Source: Gaiellasilicea sp963791905 (GTDB taxonomy: Bacteria > Actinomycetota > Thermoleophilia > Gaiellales > Gaiellaceae). From it: a stretch of DNA of 64,000 bases. Location: NCBI GenBank assembly GCA_963791905.1, contig CAWBTX010000001.1, forward strand, positions 62,001-126,000, written 5' to 3'. The position numbers and the translations under genes were made by a program. Positions 44,227-53,894 of the stretch are shown one piece after another (the stretch's first letter is position 1; every line of letters begins with the position of its first letter). The notes below the pieces were generated by a model. The model saw only the letters and a list, made by a program, of their open reading frames with translations. It made no database searches and was not told where the DNA came from.

Positions 44227-45534
44227 CGGGCGGCACCGAGTCCGGTCGGGCGAGAGCGCGCGCCGCCCGTCGACGACCAGCGGGCCGCCGCCGCGGCGGC
44301 CAGGCAGCACTCCCGAGCGCCGGCGTACTCGGGCGCGTTCGTCGTCACGACACGCCCTCCGCCGCCCTCGAGCGCGGCCGCGAGCGCTCGGCGCCCGGAC
44401 CGCGCCGCGCGCCAGCCAGAGCCGATCGCGTCCGCGCGGACGAGCGGGTCGTGCACCGTCACCCGGGCGCCGCGCGGCGAGCAGCTCGTCGAGGACACGA
44501 GGCCCGGCGAGGCCCGCAGGTCGTCGGTGCCGCCCTTGAAGGCCACGCCGAGGACGCGCGACGCCTGCGGCCCTCCAGGTCGCCGAGCACCGCTCGTGCC
44601 AGCTCGACGACGCCGGGCCGGCTGCGAGTCGTTGACCTCGCGCACGCCTTCGAGCAGCGGGTGCGCGAGAACCGTCGGCTGCGCGGCGCGGCGAGAGCGC
44701 CGAGAGGTCCTTCGGCAGGCAGCTGCCGCCGTAGCCGCAGCCGGCGTTGAGGTAGGAGAGGATCGCCGGCCGCACCTCGCGGCCGTCGACGGTCGGGCGT
44801 CAGCCGGCGGTCGCGGTGGACGATGCCGAGCACGTCCTCCACGTCCACGCCGGGCAGCGACTCGCTGATGCGGGCGATCTCGTTCGAGAAGGAGACCAGC
44901 GTCGCGAGGAGCGCGTTCGACGTGTACTTGGCGAGCTCGGCGGTCGCGGGTGAGGTGAGGACGACCGGCGCCCCAGCGGCTGTAGAGGTCGGTGAGGAGC
45001 TCGCGGCCGACCGGGTCGTCGCAGCCGACGACGATCCGGTCGGCGTCGAGGAAGTCGGCGACCGCGGACCCCTCGCGCGAGGAACTCCGGGTTCGACGGC
45101 GACCGGCGCCACGCCCGTCGAGAATCGGCGCGACGACCCGTGCCGCCGTGCCCGGGACGACCGTGCTGCGGACGCGACCACCTGCCGCCGCCGCCGCGTC
45201 GCGAGCACGCTCGCGAGCTGGCTGCGCGGCGTCGCGGAGGAAGCCAGGTCGATGGCGCCGTCCTCGCCCGGCGGTGTCTGCACGGCGAGGAACACGACGT
45301 CGGCGTCGGCGGCGGCAGACATGTCAGCCGCGAGGCTCGGAAGCTGCCCGAATCGAGCCGCACTGCGGAGCAGCTCGTCCAGCCCAGGCTCGTAGAACGG
45401 CGCGACGCCCGGCTGCCGATCTGCTCGCGCCGGCCGGCGTCGACCTCGATGCCGACGACGCGTGGCCGACGAGGCGCCAGCCCGAGGCCGGTCACGAGCC
45501 CGACGTAGCCGCAGCCGACGACCGCGACGTTCAT
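44193..45534 (-). pseudogene. UDP-glucose/GDP-mannose dehydrogenase family gene (many frameshifts)
   Basis: The N-terminus MNVAVVGCGYVGLVTG is a Rossmann dinucleotide loop. Later fragments read VVFLAVQTPPGEDGAIDL, ELAKYTSNALLATLVSFSNEIARI, CGYGGSCLPKDLSAL (catalytic Cys segment) and VLGVAFKGGTDDLRASP, the order of nucleotide-sugar dehydrogenases that oxidise C6 of a UDP- or GDP-sugar. About 430 residues when repaired, with ten or more frame changes. Its 3' end overlaps the convergent nucleotidyltransferase by 34 bp and its start overlaps the epimerase stop (ATGA). Confidence 0.68.
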
Positions 45535-46620
45535 CCGCGACCCTCGTCTGCGATAGTAGGCGAGCGTCCGCGCGAAGCCCTCGCGCAGCGCGACCCGCGG
45601 CTCCCAGTCGATCGCCGCCTTCGTCTTCGTGAGGTCGGGGCAGCGCCGCGAGGGTTGTCGGTCAGGTACTCGGGATCGCCGCTGGCTGCGGTCTCGACGC
45701 CGGGACCGCTCCGGCGATCTCGGCCATGAGCTCGGCCGACCTCCCGCATGCGTCACTTCCTCGTCGTTGCCGACGTTGTACGCCTCGCCGGCCCGTCCCG
45801 GCGACGAGCAGGAGGAGGAGCGCGGTGACGAAGTCCGCGACGTAGCAGAAGCTGCGCGTCGGCGCGGCCGTCGCTGCAGGAGCGCGGATCGGCTCGCCTG
45901 CCAGCGCGTCGCGAGAGGAAGTCGGGGACGACGCGGCCGTCGTCGAGCCGCAGGCGCGGCCCGTAGACGTTGAAGGGCCGGACGATCCTCGACCGGCGTC
46001 CCGTGACGCGGTGGTACGTCGCGCACAGCGTCTCGGCCAGCCGCTTCGACTCGTCGTACGGCGCCCGCGGCCCCGTCGCCGACACGTGGCCCCAGTACTC
46101 CTCGGGCGTCGGGATCCGGTCGGCCGGCGGATCGCCGTAGATCTCGCTCGAGCTGAGGTAGAGGAGCCGTGCGCCTCGTCTCGCCGCGCGAGCTCGAGGC
46201 AGGTTCCGCGTGCCGGTGACGTTGACGTCGATCGTCTCGAGCGGATAGCGCCGGTACCAGGTCGGCGAGGCGATGCTGGCGCCGTGGAGCGACGTAGTCG
46301 ACGCGCCGTCGATCGCGAGCGTCCTCGCTCACGTCGGCCCGGACGAAGCGAACGTCGTCGCGGCCCTCGAGGTGAGCCAGGCGCTCGGGAGGCCCGTCGA
46401 TCATGTTGTCGACGCAGACGATCGAGCACGGCTCGTCGAGGGCATGGGCGTTCGCCCGCGCGAGGGCATCGACGAAGTAGCTCGGCAGGAAGCCCGCGGC
46501 GCCGGTGACGACGACCGTCCGACCCGAGAGATCCGAGATCGCCGCGCCGGCGCGCTCGACGATCCGCTGCACTCCGGCCTCCACGATCGGGTGGATCCGA
46601 TGCCCGCTAGCCGATCCCAC
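45531..46620 (-). pseudogene. NAD-dependent epimerase/dehydratase (extended SDR; many frameshifts)
   Basis: From GTG 46620: VVVTGAAGFLPSYFVDALA (TGxxGFL cofactor loop), CVDNMIDGPPERLAHLEGRDDVRFVRADV, the catalytic YDESKRLAETLC (YxxxK), RIVRPFNVYGPRLR, AGEAYNVGNDEEVTH and the C-terminal KTKAAIDWEPRVALREGFARTLAYY. The family includes UDP-glucuronate decarboxylase and NDP-sugar 4,6-dehydratases; coupling to the dehydrogenase suggests a UDP-glucuronate-to-pentose route, but the exact reaction is not decidable. About 345 residues when repaired; several frame changes between 45.6 and 46.3 kb. Confidence 0.68.
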
Positions 46621-46669
46621 AACCTGCCTCCATCTGCCGCTCCTGACCGTGGCGTACGCTGGCGTCCTG

Positions 46670-47206
46670 ATGCTGTTCCTGCCCACCGACGTCGACGGCG
46701 CCTTCGTCGTCGAGCTCGAGCGACGCGAGGACGAGCGCGGCTTCTTCGCGCGTGCGTTCTGTCAGGACGAGTTCTCGCGGCAGGGGCTCGAGGACACGTT
46801 CGTCCAGGCGAACGTCGCCTTCAACGAGCACCGGGCGACCGTGCGCGGGATGCACTACCAGCTCGCGCCGCACGCCGAGGCGAAGCTCGTCCGCTGCACC
46901 CGCGGCGCGCTCTTCGACGTGGCGCTCGACCTGCGGGATACCTCGCCGACCTACGGCCGTTGGACCGGCGCCGAGCTGACGGCCGACAACGGCCGCATGC
47001 TCTACGTGCCCCCCGGGTGCGCGCACGGCTACGAGACGCTGGTCGACGGCACCGAGCTCTTCTATCTCACGTCCGCCGCCTACGCGCCCGCCCACGAGCG
47101 TGGAATCCGGTTCGACGACCCGCGCTACGCGATCGAATGGCCCGACGTCGGCGAGAAGACGATCTCCGAAAAGGATCTTGGCTGGCCGCCTGCAGAGGGG
47201 TCGTGA
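46670..47206 (+). CDS. rfbC: dTDP-4-dehydrorhamnose 3,5-epimerase family protein
   Basis: 178 residues, intact. GFFARAFCQDEF, FVQANVAFNEHRATVRGMHYQ with the catalytic His62, KLVRCTRGALFDVALDLR and PPGCAHGYETLVDGTELFYLTS follow the RmlC cupin pattern. It epimerises dTDP-4-keto-6-deoxyglucose on the way to dTDP-rhamnose or a related 6-deoxysugar. RmlA, B and D are not in the window, so other RmlC-like reactions remain possible. TACGCT lies 9 nt before the ATG. Confidence 0.92.
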   Translation: MLFLPTDVDGAFVVELERREDERGFFARAFCQDEFSRQGLEDTFVQANVAFNEHRATVRGMHYQLAPHAEAKLVRCTRGALFDVALDLRDTSPTYGRWTGAELTADNGRMLYVPPGCAHGYETLVDGTELFYLTSAAYAPAHERGIRFDDPRYAIEWPDVGEKTISEKDLGWPPAEGS

Positions 47207-47254
47207 AGAAATGATCATCGCGCGCGCGCCCGTCGCAGCCTAGCCACTTCGTCC

Positions 47255-47306
47255 GACCCGTCAATCCGCCGCGCCCGCCGCAGTGGGCGCGGCGGACAGA
47301 CGGGTC
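47255..47306. terminator. bidirectional terminator hairpin
   Basis: A 22-bp stem with two central mismatches (outer GACCCGTC/GACGGGTC sides, inner CCGCCGCGCCC/GGGCGCGGCGG) closes on an 8-nt loop. It lies between convergent rfbC and the priming transferase, and it overlaps the latter's stop. Confidence 0.8.
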
Positions 47307-48793
47307 AGTCGACGGTTCTGAACCCCGTGAAGACCGCCGCGAAGGTCATGAGCAGGATCTTCGCGTCGAGCCAGAGCGAGAAGTTCTCGATGTAGTAGTT
47401 GTCCCACTCGACGCGGTCGGTGAGTGACGTGTTGCCGCGGAGGCCGTTCGCCTGCGCCCAGCCGGTGATCCCCGACTTCACCCGGTGGCGGTCGCCGTAG
47501 CGGTAGATGCTCGACTCGAACTGACGCACGTAGTGGACGCGCTCGGGCCGCGGGCCGACGAGCGACATGTGGCCGAGCAGGACGTTGAAGAGCTGGGGCA
47601 GCTCGTCGATCGACAGCCGCCGCATCAGCTTGCCGACGGACGTCCTTTGATCGATCCGAGCGTGGCCGTTCGTTTCGGCAGGCGCGCCGCCGTTCAGCTG
47701 GCGCTGTGCCCACTCCGCGTCGGCCTCGCCGCGATCCTCCGGCAGGCCGCGCATCGTCCGGAACTTGAGCATGTCGAACTCGACGCCGTCCCGGCCGACA
47801 CGGCGCTGGCGGAAGAAGATCGGCCGCCCGAGCGACAGAGACGTCGCGACCGCGGCCGCCAGGAGGACCGGCGAGAGGAGCAGGATGAGCGTAGCGGCCA
47901 CGAAACGGTCGGCGAGGTACTTCGCCGCGAACTGGAGGCCGCGCGGGTCGACGGGATGCGAGGAGAGCAGCGGGAGCCCGCCGAGGTGCTCGACCGTGAG
48001 ACGCGGTGGTCGTCTGCTCGTAGAGCCGCGGCACCGTCGAGACGGCGAGACCGAGCTCCTCGCAGCGCCGCGCGAGCCGCAGCAGCACGTGGTTGGGCGC
48101 GGTCGAGAAGCCGATGATGACGTGCTCCACGCCGTGCTCCCGGACGACGTCGTCGAGATCCCAGCTCGCCCCGAGCACGGGCAGCACGCCGTTCTCCTCC
48201 TCGGCGGGCGGGAGCGGATCCTTGTCGAGGAAGCCGATCGGCTTGAGCCCCAGCTGCGGCTTCGCCAGCAGGCGCTCGGCCGTCAGCCGCCCCACCCGTC
48301 CGGCGCCGATGATCAGCGTCGGCGCCAGCGCCTCGCCCGCCCGGCGCGCGCTCCGCTCCGTCCAGTACAGCGTCACGCGGCCGAGGACCATGACGCCGGC
48401 CGCGTAGGCCCAGAGGCGGGCGCCCTGCTGGGCGATCGACGGGTCAGAGGTGAGGAAGGCGCGAACGCACAGCAACAGCATCGCCGCGAGCGCGCTCGAG
48501 GTCAGAACTGCCCTCAGGTCCTCGAAGATGTGCGTCCCGCGCCGGCGCCGGTAGGTCCCGCGGAACGCGAGCACGCCGAGCGTCAGGGCCGGGAACAGCA
48601 CGAGCACGCCGACCGGGGTCGACGCCACGGCCGCGCGACCGGCACCGAGCTCTGCCAGCAAGATCGCCGCGACCAGCGTCAGCACGTCCAGGGGAAGCAG
48701 CGGCAGCCGCCACTTCGACCTGCGGACGCGCTCGCGCTCCCGCGCGGCGGTCTGGCTTTGGGTATAGCCGGATGCGACCTCTGTTGTGGTCAT
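47305..48793 (-). CDS. polyprenyl-phosphate sugar phosphotransferase, WbaP/CpsE type (one frameshift)
   Basis: Several membrane helices and a CoA-binding-like Rossmann domain (LIIGAGRVGRLTAERLL) precede the C-terminal sugar transferase: FFRQRRVGRDGVEFDMLKFRTM, IDELPQLFNVLLGHMSLVGPRPE and KSGITGWAQANGLRG. It transfers a sugar 1-phosphate to undecaprenyl phosphate, the first step of exopolysaccharide assembly. One extra C near 48004 splits the frame; repaired length is about 495 residues. Confidence 0.9.
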
Positions 48794-48820
48794 CGCTCAG
48801 CAAACTCTCCGTCGGTTGTC

Positions 48821-48844
48821 GGACCGCCCCCTCAGGGGCGGTCC
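48821..48844 (-). terminator. hairpin after the LPXTG-like gene
   Basis: Perfect 10-bp stem GGACCGCCCC/GGGGCGGTCC with loop CTCA, 13 bp past the LPXTG-like gene stop and 28 bp before the transferase start. Confidence 0.75.
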
Positions 48845-48856
48845 GTTCACACGTGA

Positions 48857-49132
48857 CTACTTCGCGACGTCGCGATTCCGCGCGACACGCCGCGTCAGCA
48901 AGCCCATGCCGACGAGAAGAAGCGCACCAAGCACGATCAGCGCCAGGTCACGGCCGGTGAAGGGCAGGACGCCTACCTGCTCTGCCGCCACATCACCGCT
49001 TTCGACCTGACTGTCGATGTCGGGCCCCCGCCCGCCATATGTCGGCCCCGTCGGATCCTGCGCGAGGGCGGTCGACGCCCACACGAGGACGGCCAGAACC
49101 ACGCCGCTGAATGCCAATCCCCTGACTCTCAT
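48857..49132 (-). CDS. LPXTG-like cell-wall-anchored microprotein
   Basis: 91 residues from ATG 49132 with AAGGAG upstream. A signal peptide (about 1-24, cleavage after ALA) leads into a mature stretch of only about 35 residues (QDPTGPTYGGRGPDID...), then LPFTG at 56-60, a hydrophobic helix (63-80) and a basic tail (TRRVARNRDVAK). This is the complete order of a sortase sorting signal with almost no cargo. No sortase gene is in the window. It lies directly upstream of the priming transferase. Confidence 0.82.
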   Translation of the reverse strand: MRVRGLAFSGVVLAVLVWASTALAQDPTGPTYGGRGPDIDSQVESGDVAAEQVGVLPFTGRDLALIVLGALLLVGMGLLTRRVARNRDVAK

Positions 49133-49337
49133 ACCACAGCTCCTTCGCCGCAATCCCCCCAGAGCAGTCCGCCTGCCCTCGAAAGATCCCCTAGTCGAAC
49201 CCCTTTACTGCAACAAACTTAACCGAAGAGTATCCGTTATTCCACCCCTCTAACCGGTGATTTTTGGGTGGGCTTCCGGGTAGGTTCGCCGGGGCGAGGC
49301 CGGTATGTTCCGCGCCTATGCTCCTCCACCGGCAGCG

Positions 49338-50925
49338 ATGCTGATCGACGGGCGCGAGCTGGCCAAGCTCGGCCCTGTCCAAGCCGATGTCTGCGTGATC
49401 GGAGCCGGCCCTGCGGGGCTCTCGGTGGCGTTGGAGCTCGATTCGACCGGGCTCTCCGTGTGTGTGCTCGAGAGCGGCGGGGAGGCTGGCCTGCCCTCCG
49501 GCGGCGTCGAAGGCAGCGCCGACTCGGAGCTCCACCCGAGCGATCACCTCGCGGAGGCGCACGGCACCGGGATCGGCGGCACGGCCAACGGCTGGGTGAT
49601 CGACGTCGGCGCGGGCGAGTCGTTCGCGCGCTACGCGTGGCCGGACGACATCGACTTCCGCTCTCGCCCGCCGCTGCGCGACGCCGGTTGGCCGTTCACT
49701 GGAGAGGCACTCGACCCCTACCTCGGGCGGGCCGCAGCCGCCTGCGGCGTCGACGAGCGGAACTTCTCGCTCGACGGGCAGCCGAGCGCGCTGCGACTCG
49801 AGGACGACGGCCTCGCGACGAAGCTGTTCGCGTTCGGCCCAGCGTCGGTCTTCACACGCGAGGCGCGCCGCCGGCTCGCCGAGCTCCCCGACGACGACGC
49901 TGGCGGTCCGCTCGACCGCGACGGAGCTGACGTTGGCTCGCGGCGGCGCGCGGGTGACGACCGTCGTCGCCAACACCGGCGAGAGCACATTGCGGGTGAG
50001 CGCGCGCCAGGTCGTGCTCGCCGCCGGCTCGATGGAGAACGCCCGGCTACTCCTCTCCGGCGGTGACTGGAACGAGCACGACCTCGTCGGCCGATATCTC
50101 ATCGACCATCCGTTCCTCGAGCTCGGCTTGCTGACGCCTGCCGACCGGAGCATCTTCGAGCGGACCGAGCTGTACGACCTCCGCCGGGACGGGGGCGTGC
50201 CGGTGATGGGCTACCTGTCGCCGACCCCGGCGGTGCTCGAGCGGGAGCAGCTCCTCAACGCCGCCGTCTTCCTCTTTCCCCGGCCGCGCGCGTACGGCTC
50301 TTCGGGGGTGCAGGCCGTGCGTGAGCTCGGCCTGCGACGAGGCCCGGATCTGGACACGGCGCGCCGTTCCGTTCGCGCGCTGCTCGGGCTACCCCACGTC
50401 GCGTCGTGGCTCGTGCGACGCCGCTTCTCGGCGCGCGCTGCATGCGACCCGCAGGCCGGCGGCTGGTCGGCGACGAAGGAGCTCGCGAAGCGCTTCGCGG
50501 TCTTCCGCATCGACGCGCAGCTCGAGCAGGCTCCCGATGCGGACAACCGGGTCACCCTGAGCGGCTCTCGGGACGCACTCGGCCGGTCCCGGCTCGATCT
50601 GCACTGGCGGTGGACCACGACCGATAAGGAGAGCTTCGCCCGGCTCCAGGCCTCCATCAGCAGGGCCTTCTCGAGCGTCGGCGCCTTCCGCGCAACCGGC
50701 AGCCTCGCGACCGCGTTCAGCCCGCACCACACGATCGGCACGACGCGGATGCACGCCGACCCGACCCAGGGCGTCGTCGACGCGGACTGCCGTGTCCACG
50801 CGGCGGAGAACCTCTTCGTTGCCGGCGGCTCCGTCTTCCCGAACGCTCTGGGTTCGGCAAACCCGACGCTCGCGGTCGTCGCGCTCGCCGTCCGGCTCGC
50901 CGACCACCTGAAGAACCTGCTCTAG
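49338..50925 (+). CDS. GMC family FAD-dependent oxidoreductase (one frameshift)
   Basis: N-terminal FAD loop VCVIGAGPAGLSVALELDS and IGGTANGWVIDVG. The C-terminal half has VVLAAGSMENARLLL and the GMC C-terminal pattern HHTIGTTRMHADP, AENLFVAGGSVFPNALGSANPTL. One extra C in a CCCC run near 49887 splits the frame; repaired length is about 528 residues. GMC enzymes oxidise alcohols and sugars; in this locus it may modify a glycan or lipid-linked sugar. Start ATG 49338 is preferred over 49305. Confidence 0.86.
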
Positions 50926-52961
50926 CCCGAGGGCTCAGCGGGCTCGATCGGTCGCTCGGTGCCCGTCACGCCGGCGTGACGGTCGAGGAGCTCCGCCGAC
51001 ACCTCGTCCACGTCGACGGGCTCGCCGCTCGCGAGTTGCGCGGCGACCTGCTCGAGCAGCGGCTCACGAGGGTTCAACCGGCGCGCGGCTGCAATCTCCG
51101 CCGCGGCGTCTTCGCGACGGCCCTGCTGCGAGCGCGCGAGCGCGAGCTGGAGACGGCTGTACCAGCTGTGTGGATTGCGGTCGAGCGCTCGCTCGTACGC
51201 GAGCGCCATCGCGTCCCAGTCCTCGCGGCGGCGGGCGATGGACCCCGCCACGAGGTCTGCGCTGTCCGTGAGCGGGTTGAGCCGCCGCGCCCGGTCGACC
51301 GCCGCGAGGGCGGCGCCGTAGTCCTGCCGCCAGACCGACGCCGCATACGCCGTGTGCCGCGCTGCGAGCCAGGGCAGGAGAAACGAGACAAAGACCGCGG
51401 CGGCGATCGTCACGACGACCAGTGGCAGCGCCCGCGCGTAGCGCGGGGGCGGCGCAGGTGCGCTGTGCGGTGACGCTGCGCCGGCCGCCAGGGCGAGGAA
51501 TGCGAGGGCCGGAGCGGTCAGCGCGGGAAGCTCCCAGAACCAGTCGATCGACGCGTGGGCGAGCCAGTAGGCGACCGCGACGAGCGAGACCGAGATCAGC
51601 ACGCGGTCGAGCCCGTGATGGCGAGCCCGGGCCGCGAGAGCCGCTGCGACCGCGGCGGCGAGGAAGGCGAGGAAGAGCGCCGAGCCCACGATCCCCGTTT
51701 GCGCGAGCACGCCGACCTCGAGGCTGTGCGGGTAGAGCGTCTCTTCCTCGGAGTTGCGCTCGCGGGCGTAGGAGACGCCGTAGTTCTCGCTCCCGAGGCC
51801 GCCGATCGGGTGCCGGCGGAACTCCTCGAGGCCGACGCGCCAGAAGTCGGGGCGGTTCGTGTCGAACCCCCGCAAGAGCCGCGCGTCGTCGGTCGACGGC
51901 GGCTCGGCATCGCCGGTGAACTCCTCCCAGGCGGACTCGACTCGCTCGACGGGGTCCAGCACGGTGACGGCGACGACAAGGGCAATGACGCCGCCGGTGA
52001 CCGCGACTACGGCTGCCGCGCGCTCGATGCGGCGCTGCAGCGGCTGCGAGATCGTGAGCCGCCGGTCGAGCGCGACGAGCACGCCGCCGACGACCAGGAG
52101 CGCCAGGGCCGACCAGAGCACCGTCTCCAAGGCCAGGTCTGCGGCCGCCGTCAGCGCGTCGCCCTCGTCCAGGTTGCTCGCGTCGAGCAGGCGCCCGAAC
52201 ACGACTGCGAGGGTGACCGCGACCGGGGCGAAGAACGCGAGCGACCGAAGACGAGCCGGAACGAGCACGAAGTAGACCGGCACGATCAGCGCGAACGCGA
52301 CGGCGGCGCCGCGGCTCTGCGGCAGGACGGCGAGCTCGAGGAGGACGCCGGCGGCCGCGAGGAACACCGGCCTGAGCAGCGCCGGCAGCTCGCGACGGGA
52401 GGCCAGGGCGAGCGCCGGCCAGAAGGCAAGCAGGAAGAGGCCGGCGTTGCCGTTCCGGTACAGGACCGGGGCGATCAGGTTGCCCTCGGCGTACAGCTCG
52501 GACGGGTCGACGGCCCGGCTCGCATCGACGAGCGTCCACAGGCCCGTGGCCGCCACGCCGAGCGCGAACCCGCCGAGGACCACCTCCCGGCCGAGCGTCG
52601 ACCAGCTCCAGAGCGCGAAGATCGCGAAGACGGCGAGGTAGAGCGCCGCGCGATTGGCACCGTCCCACGCGTCCCCCTTGACGTCGGCCCAGGCGATCGA
52701 GAGGTAGCTCCAGGCGACGAAGCCGGCGAGTGCGCCGAGCGCGACGACGACGCGGCGGTCGTGCCCCCGCAGGAGGTCTCGCCACGTCAGGGCAAGGATC
52801 CCGAGCGCAGCCACCAGCAGCAGACCGCCCGGATACCAGTCCCGCGGGAAGAAGCCGCCCGACTCGTTCGCCCAGTAGAGGAAGACGCCGAGGGCCAGGA
52901 GCCCGGGCACCGTGCCGGCGAGCGCGTACCGCCGGGAGGACGTTTGCGCAGCGTCGGCCAA
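50922..52961 (-). CDS. O-antigen ligase/polymerase-like membrane protein with C-terminal TPRs
   Basis: 679 residues from TTG 52961. About twelve or more hydrophobic helices, with the Wzy_C/O-antigen ligase loop region (FWRVGLEEFRRHPIGGLGSENYG...LYPHSLEVGVLAQTG, including the conserved Arg and His), then a soluble tail with TPR-like helices (YAASVWRQDYGAALAAVDRARRLNPLTDS; MALAYERALDRNPHSWYSRLQLALA). It probably polymerises or ligates the polysaccharide repeat. CATAGT lies 11 nt before the start. Confidence 0.9.
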   Translation of the reverse strand: MADAAQTSSRRYALAGTVPGLLALGVFLYWANESGGFFPRDWYPGGLLLVAALGILALTWRDLLRGHDRRVVVALGALAGFVAWSYLSIAWADVKGDAWDGANRAALYLAVFAIFALWSWSTLGREVVLGGFALGVAATGLWTLVDASRAVDPSELYAEGNLIAPVLYRNGNAGLFLLAFWPALALASRRELPALLRPVFLAAAGVLLELAVLPQSRGAAVAFALIVPVYFVLVPARLRSLAFFAPVAVTLAVVFGRLLDASNLDEGDALTAAADLALETVLWSALALLVVGGVLVALDRRLTISQPLQRRIERAAAVVAVTGGVIALVVAVTVLDPVERVESAWEEFTGDAEPPSTDDARLLRGFDTNRPDFWRVGLEEFRRHPIGGLGSENYGVSYARERNSEEETLYPHSLEVGVLAQTGIVGSALFLAFLAAAVAAALAARARHHGLDRVLISVSLVAVAYWLAHASIDWFWELPALTAPALAFLALAAGAASPHSAPAPPPRYARALPLVVVTIAAAVFVSFLLPWLAARHTAYAASVWRQDYGAALAAVDRARRLNPLTDSADLVAGSIARRREDWDAMALAYERALDRNPHSWYSRLQLALARSQQGRREDAAAEIAAARRLNPREPLLEQVAAQLASGEPVDVDEVSAELLDRHAGVTGTERPIEPAEPSG

Positions 52962-53027
52962 GACGCTGCGAGACTATGCCAACACGACCGGCGAGCCCGA
53001 GCGGCGGGCTCCCTCGTTCACAGCGCA

Positions 53028-53894
53028 ATGCCGAAGCGACAAGCGATCCACAAGCGTCTTCCACCCCACTGGCGCGCCCGGGCCCGCAGGCTCGGCCGCC
53101 TGCGCTGGTACGCGAAGTACCGCGGCCTCCGGCGGTCGGGCGTCCCGTTCAGGCCGCAGCCGGCCACGTACCTGAAGCACGTCTTCCTCGATCCCGAAGT
53201 CGACAACTTCACGTACGAGCTCGACAACGCCGAGGAGCTGGCCCCGTTCCTCGCAGGCGCTCTCGGCGTTCCCCTACCGACGGCCGAGCAATTGCTCGCG
53301 GAGGCCGAGCAGGACGAGGAGCTTCACGACGCACTGACCCGCCGCGTGCGGTGGCGCTTCGACACCAAGAGGCGTCTCCATCTCGGGCGCCGGGTGCTGT
53401 GGTACGCGATCGTTCGTCACGTGCGCCCGAAGCTGGTCGTGGAGGTCGGCGTCCAGGAGGGCCTCGGAACGCTCGTCCTGCTCCGCGCGCTCGAGCGGAA
53501 TGCGCATGAGGGCGCACCGGGCCGGCTGACCTCGATCGACCCGCTCCCGAGCGCGGGCTGGCTGGTGCCCGAGCGCTTGCGCGCCGGCTGGACGTTCGTC
53601 AACGCGCGCAGCGAGGAGGGACTGGCGGAGACGTTGGACGGTCAGATCGTCGACGTCTTGCTGTCCGACAGCGGCGGGGACTACCACCGCGAGCTGTTCG
53701 AGCTCGAGCAGGCGGTGCAGCACGGGTCGCCCTCGCTCGTGCTGATCGCCGGCAGCGGTGACCATACGACCGCCCTGCCCGAGATCAGCGCGCAGCACGG
53801 GCTGCGCTATTCGCGCTTCGCCGAGCGGCCGAAGGCGCATTTCTTCCGCGGTACGGCCACGGCCGTGGCGGTCAGGCCACCGGCACAGGGCTGA
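53028..53894 (+). CDS. class I SAM-dependent methyltransferase-like protein
   Basis: 288 residues from ATG 53028. After a basic N-terminal 60 residues comes a Rossmann core with motif I KLVVEVGVQEGLGTLVLL, acidic strand 2 RLTSIDPLP and IVDVLLSDSGGDYHRELFELEQAV. This resembles the CmcI/Methyltransf_24 group that modifies sugars or polyketides. Its 3' end overlaps the convergent YdjC gene by 23 bp. Confidence 0.8.
   Translation: MPKRQAIHKRLPPHWRARARRLGRLRWYAKYRGLRRSGVPFRPQPATYLKHVFLDPEVDNFTYELDNAEELAPFLAGALGVPLPTAEQLLAEAEQDEELHDALTRRVRWRFDTKRRLHLGRRVLWYAIVRHVRPKLVVEVGVQEGLGTLVLLRALERNAHEGAPGRLTSIDPLPSAGWLVPERLRAGWTFVNARSEEGLAETLDGQIVDVLLSDSGGDYHRELFELEQAVQHGSPSLVLIAGSGDHTTALPEISAQHGLRYSRFAERPKAHFFRGTATAVAVRPPAQG

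Noticed and set aside
42159..46620. Programmed frameshifting as the reason for the multi-frame genes
   Set aside because: Far too many shifts of both signs in four genes on two strands, with no slippery-site or structure pattern.
51555..53027. Long plus-strand open frame upstream of and continuous with the methyltransferase
   Set aside because: It is antisense to the O-antigen ligase gene with Glu/Arg/Asp-rich sequence; only the part from ATG 53028 shows a real protein.
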